Part shown: in pieces, positions 6,872-13,772 of the stretch
Layout: every line of letters begins with the position of its first letter
Position numbering within the stretch: the stretch's first letter is position 1
Notes under the pieces: model-generated
The model's database searches: none
Told to the model about the DNA's origin: nothing
Seen by the model: only the letters and a program-made list of their open reading frames with translations
DNA from: Caldilineaceae bacterium
GTDB lineage: Bacteria > Chloroflexota > Anaerolineae > Caldilineales > Caldilineaceae
Assembly: GCA_028819675.1 (NCBI GenBank)
Contig: JAPPKT010000206.1
Location: 1 to 13,772 of the forward strand
Length of the DNA stretch: 13,772 nucleotides
Reading direction: 5' to 3'
Position numbers and translations under genes: made by a program

Positions 6872-8052
6872 CCAGCGCAGCCGATCCGCGTGCCGCCTCC
6901 CCCTATGAGAGGGGAAACCTCTCCGACCTCCTCGAAGCCGAGGGAACCATTGGGGAGTCCAGAACCCAGTTCCTGACCCCGCGCCAGCTGATGTTGCTCC
7001 GCTTCCGGCGCAACAAGATGGCCGTCTTCTCAATGTGGTTCATGGTTCTACTTTACCTCTCCGCACTCCTCGCCCCCGTCATCTCACCCTACGACAAGAC
7101 CCATCGCTTCAACAAGCATCTCTACCTCCCCCCAAGGGAAATTCACATTCGCGCCGATGACGGCAGCTGGCGTCGACCCTTCGTTTACGCGGTCACGATC
7201 GAAACAAACAAGGAAACGTTTACACGCGACTTTGTCGAAGACCGCAGCCAGCAATACCCGGTTCAGTTCTTCGTGAAAGGGGATCCTTACAAGCTGTGGG
7301 GCATTTTCAGAATGGACTGGCATCTCTTTGGCGTCGAAAATGCCGAAGAGGTCGGCCCGATCTTCCTTTTGGGGGGCGATAAGTTCGGTCGTGATATCTT
7401 TGGGCGCGCTCTGCACGGAGGCCGCATATCCCTGACCATCGGTCTGGTCGGCGTTACCATCGCTCTCGTCATCGGACTGCTATTGGGGGGCCTGTCCGGA
7501 CTGTACGGCGGCCTCGTCGACAACCTGATCCAGCGCCTGATCGAATTCATCCGCTCTATCCCGACAATCCCTCTCTGGATGGGCCTGGCCGCTGCCATGC
7601 CGGCCGACTGGCCGCAGACACGAGTCTATTTCGGCATTACCATCATCCTTTCTCTGCTCGCCTGGACGACTCTGGCCAGGGTGGTGCGGGGCAAGTTCCT
7701 CTCCCTGCGCAATGAGGACTTCGTCCTCGCCGCCCAATCAGCCGGCGCCAACCAGTGGTACCTGATCTGGCAGCACCTCGTTCCCTCCTTCATGAGTTAC
7801 GTTTTGGTCGATATCACTCTCGCCATACCCGGCATGATTATAGGAGAAACCGCGCTGAGCTTTCTCGGCCTGGGACTGGTATCGCCCACGGTTAGCTGGG
7901 GTGTAATGCTCAAGGATGCACAGCAAGTCGTCGAAATCGCCATCCACCCCTGGATCCTGTGGCCCGCCATGTTCGTCGTCGTCACCGTGCTCGCCCTCAA
8001 CTTCATTGGCGATGGCCTCCGCGACGCAGCCGACCCGTACGCCGACCTGTAA
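6868..8052 (+). CDS. ABC transporter permease 2 (DppC/OppC type), with enlarged periplasmic loop
   Basis: This 394-residue partner of permease 1 has a cytoplasmic N-terminal tail (1-50, with 'LTPRQLMLLRFRRNKMAV'), a first membrane helix (about 51-73), an approximately 95-residue periplasmic insertion (74-167), the family motif 'LGGDKFGRDIFGR' (168-180), and five further membrane segments. The EAA-type coupling loop is 'EDFVLAAQSAGA' (283-294), and the C-terminus 'NFIGDGLRDAADPYADL' is family-typical. The start is set at ATG 6868, which overlaps the permease 1 stop as ATGA; an in-frame ATG at 6826 would add 14 residues inside the upstream gene and is unlikely. The insertion makes it longer than the usual roughly 290-300 residues. 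The loop could contact the long solute-binding proteins; this is inference. Confidence 0.93.
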   Translation: MTSAADPRAASPYERGNLSDLLEAEGTIGESRTQFLTPRQLMLLRFRRNKMAVFSMWFMVLLYLSALLAPVISPYDKTHRFNKHLYLPPREIHIRADDGSWRRPFVYAVTIETNKETFTRDFVEDRSQQYPVQFFVKGDPYKLWGIFRMDWHLFGVENAEEVGPIFLLGGDKFGRDIFGRALHGGRISLTIGLVGVTIALVIGLLLGGLSGLYGGLVDNLIQRLIEFIRSIPTIPLWMGLAAAMPADWPQTRVYFGITIILSLLAWTTLARVVRGKFLSLRNEDFVLAAQSAGANQWYLIWQHLVPSFMSYVLVDITLAIPGMIIGETALSFLGLGLVSPTVSWGVMLKDAQQVVEIAIHPWILWPAMFVVVTVLALNFIGDGLRDAADPYADL

Positions 8053-8119
8053 ATGAAGCCGTCCCAGTTCCGCTTTCCGTCCAGCTTCCATCTATCAGCC
8101 AACAGTTCCAGTTCAGCCG

Positions 8120-9169
8120 ATGGACACACTGCTTGAAGTAAGAGACTTGCAGACCCACTTCTTTATGGCCGAAGGGGTCGCCAAGGCCGTAGACAGCACA
8201 ACCTTTTCGATCCGTCGCGGCCAGGTCCTCGGCGTGGTTGGCGAAAGCGGCTGCGGCAAAAGTGTCACCGCACGCTCCATCATGCGCATGGTACGGCCGC
8301 CTGGACACACCGTAGACGGCGAAATCCTCTACTCCAGGCCTGACGAAGACGGGCAGAGCACCGTCGTCGACCTGCTTCAGCTTCCCGCTACCGGAACAGA
8401 AATGCGCGCCATCCGCGGCGGCGAAATCGCAATGATCTTCCAGGAGCCTCGCGCCTCTCTGAGCCCTGTTCATAAAGTTGGCGATCAGATAACCGAAAAT
8501 ATCCTGCTGCATCAACCAGTAACGCAGTCCGAAGCCGAAGACATCGCCGTCGATATGCTCCAGCAGGTGCATATTCCTCTGGCCGAGCAGCGCATGAACG
8601 CATTCGCCCACCAGCTCAGCGGCGGCATGTGCCAGCGTGTGATGATCGCCATGGCCCTCTCCTGCCACCCCAGTCTTCTCATCGCAGACGAACCCACCAC
8701 CGCGCTGGACGTCACGACGGAAGCCCAGATCCTTGAACTGATGCAGGGGCTGCAGGCCGAGCTGAATATGGCCATAATGTTCATCACCCACGATCTGGGC
8801 GTCGTCGCCGACATGGCCGACGAGGTGGCCGTGATGTACCTCGGCAAAATCGTCGAGCGCGGCGCCGCCGCCGACATCTTCCGCGACCCCAAGCACCCCT
8901 ACACCATCGCTCTGCTCGAGTCCCTGCCCCGCATGGACCAGAAGCGAGAGTGGCTCCAAACCATCCGCGGCGTAGTTCCCGACCCCTACAGCACGCTCAA
9001 TGGCTGTCCTTTCCATCCCCGTTGCGCCGATTTCATCGCCGGCGTCTGCGACGAAATCGTGCCCCAGCCGATCACTCTGGAAGACAACCGCGAGGTGCGT
9101 TGCCTCCTCTATACGGAACACGCACAACAGGACAGCTCCCCAGTCGCAGAGGAAACAAACCATCAATAG
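8120..9169 (+). CDS. ABC transporter ATP-binding protein 1 (DppD/OppD type)
   Basis: This 349-residue nucleotide-binding subunit powers the importer. It has Walker A GESGCGKS (41-48), Q-loop Q108, signature LSGGM (166-170), Walker B LLIADE (186-191) with catalytic E191, and H-loop H224 in 'ITHDLG'. The C-terminal oligopeptide-transporter domain follows, with '[12 protein letters not shown]' and four cysteines (C296, C302, C310, C328) in the spacing of the DppD-type [4Fe-4S] site. ATG 8120 is the only sensible start: the conserved '[11 protein letters not shown]' begins four residues later. No Shine-Dalgarno sequence precedes it. A 27-codon frame beginning directly after the permease 2 stop (8053-8136) runs through this start, so translation could be coupled. 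The stop codon overlaps the candidate start of ATPase 2 by 8 bp. Confidence 0.95.
   Translation: MDTLLEVRDLQTHFFMAEGVAKAVDSTTFSIRRGQVLGVVGESGCGKSVTARSIMRMVRPPGHTVDGEILYSRPDEDGQSTVVDLLQLPATGTEMRAIRGGEIAMIFQEPRASLSPVHKVGDQITENILLHQPVTQSEAEDIAVDMLQQVHIPLAEQRMNAFAHQLSGGMCQRVMIAMALSCHPSLLIADEPTTALDVTTEAQILELMQGLQAELNMAIMFITHDLGVVADMADEVAVMYLGKIVERGAAADIFRDPKHPYTIALLESLPRMDQKREWLQTIRGVVPDPYSTLNGCPFHPRCADFIAGVCDEIVPQPITLEDNREVRCLLYTEHAQQDSSPVAEETNHQ
9148..9153 (+). promoter_or_regulatory. Shine-Dalgarno sequence that points to an ATC start for ATPase 2
   Basis: AGAGGA lies 8 nt upstream of the ATC at 9162. It is the only strong ribosome binding site near the conserved N-terminus of ATPase 2 and no ATG, GTG or TTG lies at that distance in the right frame, so it decides the start. 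Confidence 0.55.
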
Positions 9170-10199
9170 CGTTTCAGACAGCTTTCCACTTCTGGAAGTA
9201 GACGGCCTGAAAAAACACTTCCCAATCTCGGCCGGACTCTTCTCAAAGGTCGTCAGCCATATCAAGGCTGTGGATGGCGTCGATTTCGCGCTGCAAAAGG
9301 GCGAAACGCTGGGACTCGTCGGCGAAAGCGGCTGCGGCAAGACCACCGTCGGCCGGCTGATCATGCGACTCTACGAACCGACCGCCGGCACGATCCAGTT
9401 TCGCCCTCAAGGCGAAGAGGGTGAAAACTACAATCTGGCAACGTTGGACAACACCGCCCTCCGGCCCGTACGTTCCCACCTGCAGATGATATTTCAGGAC
9501 CCCTACACCTCCTTGAATCCCCGCAAAACTATCCTCGACATTATCGGCGAGCCACTGCGGCTGAACGGAATGGGCAAAGGCTCCGAGCTCGAGGACCGCG
9601 TCGTGGAGATGCTGCGCCTCGTCGGCCTGCGCCCCGAGTACATAACCCGCTACCCCCACGCCTTCAGCGGCGGACAGCGCCAGCGCATCGGCATCGCCCG
9701 CGCCCTCATCCTCAATCCCACCCTCGTCATCGCCGATGAGCCGGTCTCCGCACTCGACGTCTCCGTGCAGGCGCAGATACTCAACCTCCTCAAATTCCTC
9801 CAGCGCGAACTGGACCTGACCTACCTGTTCATCGCCCATGACCTCGGCGTCGTCAAGCACATCAGCGACCGCGTGGCCGTCATGTACGTCGGCAAGCTGG
9901 TAGAGCTGGCAGATGCTGACGACCTGTATCGGCAGCCGCTCCATCCCTACACCGAAGCTCTACTCTCCGCAGTTCACGTCGCGGGCCCGGCCCACAGCCG
10001 GCAGGAGCGTATCGTCCTCGAGGGTGAGGTAGCCGACCCTTCCAACCCTCCCTCCGGCTGTTATTTCCATCCCCGCTGCCGCTACGCCCAGGAGCGCTGC
10101 AACCAGGAAACGCCAGAACTGCGAAACCTGACTGGCGAGAGATACGTCGCCTGCCACTTTGCCGAAGAGCTGGACCTGGCCGGCGCCGGCACCGCATAG
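9162..10199 (+). CDS. ABC transporter ATP-binding protein 2 (DppF/OppF type), probable ATC start
   Basis: This second nucleotide-binding subunit forms a heterodimer with ATPase 1. Numbered from the ATC, it has 345 residues: Walker A GESGCGKT (54-61), Q-loop Q112 in '[11 protein letters not shown]', signature FSGGQ (168-172), Walker B LVIADE (188-193) with E193, and H-loop H226 in 'IAHDLG'. The C-terminal '[11 protein letters not shown]' and four-cysteine '[15 protein letters not shown]...ACHF' site match DppF/OppF. The conserved part begins at '[12 protein letters not shown]', about 9 residues in. The only standard start in frame upstream is ATG 9000, which would add 54 residues read out of frame through the cysteine domain of ATPase 1, so I reject it. 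ATC 9162 has AGAGGA at 8 nt and overlaps the upstream stop (ATCAATAG). A base error or mutation of an original ATG is an equally good explanation. The function is secure; the start is not. Confidence 0.93.
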   Translation: MNSVSDSFPLLEVDGLKKHFPISAGLFSKVVSHIKAVDGVDFALQKGETLGLVGESGCGKTTVGRLIMRLYEPTAGTIQFRPQGEEGENYNLATLDNTALRPVRSHLQMIFQDPYTSLNPRKTILDIIGEPLRLNGMGKGSELEDRVVEMLRLVGLRPEYITRYPHAFSGGQRQRIGIARALILNPTLVIADEPVSALDVSVQAQILNLLKFLQRELDLTYLFIAHDLGVVKHISDRVAVMYVGKLVELADADDLYRQPLHPYTEALLSAVHVAGPAHSRQERIVLEGEVADPSNPPSGCYFHPRCRYAQERCNQETPELRNLTGERYVACHFAEELDLAGAGTA

Positions 10200-10232
10200 A
10201 CCCGACTGAATTCAAATGAGGAGAAAGCGCTG

Positions 10233-11390
10233 ATGACTATGCGCCCCATCACTTCCGGGCCCAGGCATCACTGGTTCGGTTACTATGACAAGCTGCAGTT
10301 CGATCCCTCCAGCCGCTACGTGCTCGGGATGGAGGTCGACTTCGAGCATCGCTCGCCCAACGCCGAGGATACAGTTGGAATCGGAATGATCGACCTGGCC
10401 GGCGGCGACCGCTGGATTGAGCTGGGCGAAACCAGGGCCTGGTGCTGGCAACAGGGCTGCATGCTCCAGTGGATTCCAGGCTCGGATAGGGAGGTAATCT
10501 GGAACGATCGAGTGGACGACCGCTTCGTATGCCACATTTTAGACGTACAATCGGGTAAGAAGCGCACGGTCGGATATCCGATCTACACCGTCTCTCCCGA
10601 CGGTCGCACCGCCATCGGCGCCGACTTCCGCCGCATCAACCACATGCGGCCCGGCTACGGCTACGCCGGCATCCCCGACCCCAACTTCGACCGGCTGGCG
10701 CCCGAAGACGTAGGAATCCATCGTGTCGACCTGGAGACCGGCCAGGCATCGCTGATAATCTCAATCGCAGAGGTCGCCGCCATCCCCTATCCCCACAAGG
10801 ACATCAGTGGAGCCAGGCACTACTTCAATCACTTGCTCTTCAATACCGACGGCTCTCGCTTCATCTTCCTGCACCGCTGGCGGTTCGGCGACGCCGGTTT
10901 CAACACCCGCATGATGACCGCCGCAACCGACGGCTCCGACGTCTACCCCGTCGACCAGTACGGCCACACCTCCCACTTCATCTGGCGCGACCCCGAACAC
11001 ATCCTGGCATGGGCCCGCCATCCCTCGCACGGAGACGCCTTCTACATCTACCGCGACCGCACGCAGGACGTGTACGTAATCGGCAAGGGCGTGATGAAGC
11101 TGAACGGCCACTGCACCTATCTTGCCGATACAAATTGGATTCTCAACGACACCTATCCCGTGCCCAGGGGCGAGGGCAGGGCCCAGGAGCTGTATCTCTA
11201 CAATGTGGAAAGTGGCGAGAGGACGGAACTGGGAGAATACGCCTCATACCCGGAATACACGGGCGAGTGGCGCTGCGATCTGCACCCGCGCTCCAGCCCC
11301 GATGGGAGGCTGATCACAGTAGATTCAGTGCATGGGGGCGACGGTCGTCAGATCTACCTGATGGACATCTCCGCGTACCAGGGCATCTAG
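10233..11390 (+). CDS. TolB/oligogalacturonate-lyase-like (PL22-type) beta-propeller protein
   Basis: This 385-residue protein has no signal peptide, so it is probably cytoplasmic. It shows repeated propeller blades with 'SPDG'-type turns (121-124 and 355-358) and 'LETG' or 'VESGER' strand ends. The central stretch has closely spaced histidines: HYFNH (196-200), HR (214-215), R226, GHTSH (244-248), a lone H293 and 'CDLHPR' with H351. This order (xNHLxF.TDG, then H-R, then R-M..A..DG, then GH..H..W.D) resembles, from memory, oligogalacturonate lyases of family PL22, cytoplasmic metal-dependent propellers that split imported pectin fragments; which His residues bind metal cannot be told here. 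The start is ATG 10233 with GAGGAG at 10218-10223, spacing 9 nt. It follows ATPase 2 by 33 bp, so it is probably cotranscribed with the transporter and acts on the imported ligand. An inactive TolB-like relative is the main alternative. Confidence 0.72.
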   Translation: MTMRPITSGPRHHWFGYYDKLQFDPSSRYVLGMEVDFEHRSPNAEDTVGIGMIDLAGGDRWIELGETRAWCWQQGCMLQWIPGSDREVIWNDRVDDRFVCHILDVQSGKKRTVGYPIYTVSPDGRTAIGADFRRINHMRPGYGYAGIPDPNFDRLAPEDVGIHRVDLETGQASLIISIAEVAAIPYPHKDISGARHYFNHLLFNTDGSRFIFLHRWRFGDAGFNTRMMTAATDGSDVYPVDQYGHTSHFIWRDPEHILAWARHPSHGDAFYIYRDRTQDVYVIGKGVMKLNGHCTYLADTNWILNDTYPVPRGEGRAQELYLYNVESGERTELGEYASYPEYTGEWRCDLHPRSSPDGRLITVDSVHGGDGRQIYLMDISAYQGI

Positions 11391-11445
11391 TGAGGAATGG
11401 AGCCGCGTGCCCTTGTATCGTCGCGTGAGTTAAAACTGGGGCGAG

Positions 11446-11979
11446 CTAATCCCAGGTGTAAGACCCCTTTTCGTCCTGCGGAATCGAGTCGAAGCTCTGC
11501 ATGGCCTGCCGCCTCTCCGGCGTCAGACCGGCGCGGCTGGCAATCTCCTCGGCCAGCTCAGGGATAAATGGCAGGTCCTCGCGAAACAGTACGGTCGAAT
11601 CTTCCGGAGTGTAATGGATCTGCAAGTCAACGTCGGCCGCGCTTGCTTCCCGTCTGCGCACGACCACGTCCAGGCGTGTCATGTTCCCCCACGCCCACTT
11701 GCGCGATAGAGCCCAGAAGCGCAACGGGCTCCTGATCACAAGCCCTTCATCCGAAACTTCGTAAACGGTACCGATGTCGATGATGTGCCCGTAGAGGAGT
11801 AATGCCCCCCAGATCAGGAAAGTCCAGGCCATTGCCTCTACAAAGAAAAGCCGGTCGATTCCCATCGTGAATGTCAAAATACCCGCTATGAGCAGGGCGG
11901 CCGCCGAAACCATCGACTTCGGTCTCCCTCTGAAGGTCACCGCCTCACGAATCTCATCTGCCTGTAGCGATTCAGCCAT
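11446..11979 (-). CDS. Two-TM membrane protein with bacterial PH-like domain
   Basis: This 177-residue protein has a short polar N-terminus, then two hydrophobic segments (about 22-43 and 45-68) forming a membrane hairpin. After that comes a soluble part beginning 'TVYEVSDEGLVIRSPLRFW', followed by 'WAWGNMTRLDVVVRR' and ending with a helix 'PFIPELAEEIASRAGL'. The 'Y.v.deGl.i.sp...w....W.ni..l.vv' pattern is that of bacterial PH (bPH/DUF304-like) domains, which often follow such hairpins; their molecular roles are mostly unknown. It lies on the strand opposite to the transporter block, convergent with the gene ending at 11390 and 228 bp downstream of the ATPase-winged-helix gene. A candidate own promoter is at 12101-12128. 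No good Shine-Dalgarno sequence stands before the ATG. No specific function is claimed. Confidence 0.75.
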   Translation of the reverse strand: MAESLQADEIREAVTFRGRPKSMVSAAALLIAGILTFTMGIDRLFFVEAMAWTFLIWGALLLYGHIIDIGTVYEVSDEGLVIRSPLRFWALSRKWAWGNMTRLDVVVRRREASAADVDLQIHYTPEDSTVLFREDLPFIPELAEEIASRAGLTPERRQAMQSFDSIPQDEKGSYTWD

Positions 11980-12100
11980 AGGACCATTCTGCCTTGTAGC
12001 AATGATTTGATTCCGCTTTCACGCAACTGCAGGCAAGCGTTTCACTTCCTCAAGCTCGGCTGCAATTCATGAACTGAGATTAGTAGTTACAACAGAGAAT

Positions 12101-12128
12101 AGTATAGACCCAAGGGGAAAGCCAACAA
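12101..12128 (-). promoter_or_regulatory. Candidate promoter for the PH-like membrane protein gene
   Basis: On the minus strand, TTGTTG (12128-12123) is followed after 16 bp by TATACT (12106-12101), which matches the -10 consensus at 5 of 6 positions; the -35 matches only TTG. It lies in the most AT-rich stretch of the window. Transcription would begin near 12094, leaving a leader of about 115 nt before the ATG at 11979. Confidence 0.3.
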
Positions 12129-12135
12129 AATTTTG
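12126..12135. repeat. Perfect 10-bp palindrome CAAAATTTTG
   Basis: It overlaps the -35 side of the candidate promoter at 12101-12128 and lies 73 bp after the stop of the ATPase-winged-helix gene. It could be a binding site for a dimeric regulator, but short A/T palindromes also occur by chance in AT-rich patches. Confidence 0.25.
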
Positions 12136-12207
12136 CGGCCACCTTCGCACTGCAAAGTACCGCCTGCCATCCCGCTATCGTCCTGCGGGCAACTGACGTC
12201 CGATCGT

Positions 12208-13575
12208 TCAGTCGACAACCAGGCGATACCCTCTACCTCGGACTGTGGTGATATAGACAGGCTCTGACGGATCCGGCTCCACCTTCTGGCGCAACCGGCT
12301 GACCAGCTTCTCGATTCGGGAATCGTCAACTTCCAGCATGTGTTCGTCACCCCACACGCCTTCGACAATTTCGTATTTGTCTACAATGTTGTTGCTCATC
12401 AGGTAGAGTAGCTTCATCAACCGGTATTCAAGATGTGTGAGGTCAATCGGACGGCCGCCTACGGTCACTTTCCCGCTCTCTTCATCCACACGCAGCCCTT
12501 CTCCGAAAGTCGCTGTGGTCTGGTGCGCCAGAACGTACTCGGCGAAGAGACGGCAGAATGCGCGCAGCTCTTCCCGCTCCTGAACTAGAACGTGCTGCTT
12601 CATCAACTGCGACAATGTGAAAGCGTCAGGCTCCAGCCCGGAGAACAGCAGGCGCAGGGCCTCCTGCTGCTCTGACGTGCAGCTGTTCCATATCTTCTCG
12701 CTCTCAGTATGCAGTGCAGGATCTCCGCGTACCAGATCGATCAGACCCCTGAGAAAGACGAAGCGATTCTCCTCGCTCCCACTCTCTCCGCCTGACCCCG
12801 CTTCCGCACGCCCGATAATCCTGCTGACCCCCGCCAGATAGCCCGGATGCCCACCCGTCCACTGGTAGACGAATTCGAAATCCTCTACAAACGGGACGGC
12901 GCCATTCAGCGCGGCAATCTGGCGAAGGTACTGCTCCACGTCATGGCGGGGAAGCGGAGCAAGATGCCACGGATGATGCGAGAACAGCTCACCAAATTCG
13001 CCGCTGTGGTCGCCTGGACGCAGAATCGCCAGGGGCCGTACCGTTGCGGTCACAAAGACAAGCCGGCTGCCGAATCGGTCCTTCTTGGCCCGCAGGTTGA
13101 GAAAAACACGCGTGTCGATCTGCTGAAATGGCTCGTCGAACTCGTCGAACATCAGAATCAGTTTGTATTCTGAACCGTAGAGCGCGGCGTTGAGCCCGTT
13201 GCTGAAACTCAGGGGCACCTGAAATACGTTTGCTGGCGCCACCAGCGCCTCGTAGGCGTCCTGCAGCGCCTGGTTTCCCGCCAGGGCTGGGCCGCTTTCC
13301 CGCAGGCATCGCAGCACCAGCTCGTAAAACCCCTGCTCCGTCATCTCCAACATGCGGTTGCAATCGATGTAGACCGGCAGAAACGCGCTCCCGTCTTCGC
13401 CCAGCTGTTGCAGCCAGACGTCCGCGTGCGCCAGTGCCCGCATCAGAGAAGACTTGCCCACATTGCTGAAACCCGTAATCTCAACGCAATGTGAGTTGTT
13501 GAGCATCTGAATGATGGGCCCAACGTCGGACTGACGCATCTTGCTTCCATCCGGTTGGCGCAGCATCGTCGTCAT
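12208..13575 (-). CDS. P-loop ATPase fused to C-terminal OmpR-type winged helix (one-component regulator candidate)
   Basis: This 455-residue protein has two parts. The N-terminal part is a P-loop NTPase of AAA/STAND style: Walker A GFSNVGKS (35-42), Walker B LILMFDE (139-145) and a sensor-1-like strand 'RLVFVTAT' (171-178). An alpha-helical middle (about 190-360) follows with 'WTGGHPGYLAGVSRII'. The C-terminal part (365-455) is a clear OmpR/PhoB winged helix: 'IDLTHLEYRLMKLLYLM', the recognition-helix region 'DDSRIEKLVSRLRQKVE' and the wing 'YITTVRGRGYRLV'. No receiver domain or membrane segment is present, so control would come from nucleotide state or a ligand sensed by the ATPase part, as in STAND regulators (MalT, AfsR), which however place the DNA-binding part differently. 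The start is ATG 13575, with a G6 run just upstream; an ATG three codons in is possible. It is encoded opposite to the transporter block; whether it controls that block is unknown. Confidence 0.85.
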   Translation of the reverse strand: MTTMLRQPDGSKMRQSDVGPIIQMLNNSHCVEITGFSNVGKSSLMRALAHADVWLQQLGEDGSAFLPVYIDCNRMLEMTEQGFYELVLRCLRESGPALAGNQALQDAYEALVAPANVFQVPLSFSNGLNAALYGSEYKLILMFDEFDEPFQQIDTRVFLNLRAKKDRFGSRLVFVTATVRPLAILRPGDHSGEFGELFSHHPWHLAPLPRHDVEQYLRQIAALNGAVPFVEDFEFVYQWTGGHPGYLAGVSRIIGRAEAGSGGESGSEENRFVFLRGLIDLVRGDPALHTESEKIWNSCTSEQQEALRLLFSGLEPDAFTLSQLMKQHVLVQEREELRAFCRLFAEYVLAHQTTATFGEGLRVDEESGKVTVGGRPIDLTHLEYRLMKLLYLMSNNIVDKYEIVEGVWGDEHMLEVDDSRIEKLVSRLRQKVEPDPSEPVYITTVRGRGYRLVVD

Positions 13576-13772
13576 AGGCCCCCCATTCTACAGCCACTCA
13601 TCTCTCAATCCCCGACCTGGATTACGTCCCCGCAATATCCGCCGACCACCCAACCCCAACTCAAATTCCAACTCTACACGAGGCGAGAGAGTTTTCCTCA
13701 CTACTCACTCCTCTCCCCTCTCTCCTCGCTTTTTTGGGCGGTCGGGCCTATTCGGCCCTCCCTTGTGCGGGG
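13576..13772. other. Gene-free end region with pyrimidine-rich tract and small hairpins
   Basis: No coding frame is supported here. From 13692 to 13735 the plus strand is almost all C and T and ends in T6. An imperfect stem pairs CGAGG/CCTCG and GAGAG/CTCTC (13679-13689 with 13718-13728, one mismatch) around a 28-nt loop just before that T6 run. A second small hairpin, GGGCC-TATTC-GGCCC, is at 13744-13758. A terminator for a gene beyond the right edge cannot be judged from here. Confidence 0.4.

Noticed and set aside
9000..9161. N-terminal extension of ATPase 2 from ATG 9000
   Set aside because: It would be an out-of-frame reading of the conserved cysteine domain of ATPase 1, giving a Ser/Thr/Arg-rich tail unlike any DppF protein.
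8003..9364. Long minus-strand open frame (453 codons) opposite ATPase 1
   Set aside because: It mirrors a certain ABC ATPase gene; its His/Ala/Gly-rich translation has no recognisable family.
11391..11455. Possible terminator between the convergent genes (CTGGG/CCCAG, 11436-11455)
   Set aside because: Only a 5-bp stem with a 10-nt loop and no T-run on either strand.
12087..12368. Small minus-strand frame (93 codons) over the regulator 3' end
   Set aside because: It overlaps the conserved winged-helix coding sequence in another frame and has no recognisable domain.

Overview
The window looks like a GC-rich bacterial chromosome segment, most plausibly from Chloroflexota (Caldilineaceae / Anaerolineae-like). 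The main reasons are two long solute-binding lipoproteins, each with a twin-arginine motif, a lipobox Cys and an Ala/Glu/Pro-rich tether, a style common in that group, plus many beta-propeller proteins. The lineage is an inference from protein style. No rRNA, tRNA, CRISPR, transposase or phage gene is visible.

Layout. Bases 3-11390 (+ strand) form one long co-directional block: the 3' part of a rhamnogalacturonan-lyase-like (PL11-type) beta-propeller protein, solute-binding protein 1, a small soluble PsbP/DcrB-like hypothetical protein, solute-binding protein 2 (a paralogue of 1), two Opp/Dpp-type permeases, two Opp/Dpp-type ATPases, and a cytoplasmic TolB/oligogalacturonate-lyase-like (PL22-type) beta-propeller protein. 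Spacings from permease 1 onward are short: a 4-bp ATGA overlap, a 67-bp gap, an 8-bp overlap and a 33-bp gap, so these genes are probably cotranscribed. The solute-binding genes are set apart by structured intergenic DNA: a cluster of competing inverted repeats after SBP1 and a nested hairpin after SBP2. A LacI-operator-like palindrome lies just before the SBP1 ribosome binding site.

Bases 11446-13575 (- strand) carry a convergent pair: a two-transmembrane protein with a bacterial PH-like domain, and a P-loop ATPase fused to a C-terminal OmpR-type winged helix (a one-component regulator candidate). The last ~200 bases contain no gene but include a marked pyrimidine-rich tract.

How the genes may work together (inference): the two lipoproteins capture an oligomeric ligand outside the membrane, the permease pair and ATPase pair import it, and the flanking beta-propeller lyase-like proteins cut the polymer and the imported fragments. 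Although such transporters are usually annotated as peptide/nickel systems, the neighbours suggest a uronic-acid-containing oligosaccharide such as a pectin or rhamnogalacturonan fragment. The most unusual single detail is that the second ATPase has no ATG/GTG/TTG start near its conserved N-terminus. An ATC codon with a well-placed Shine-Dalgarno sequence is the best candidate start.
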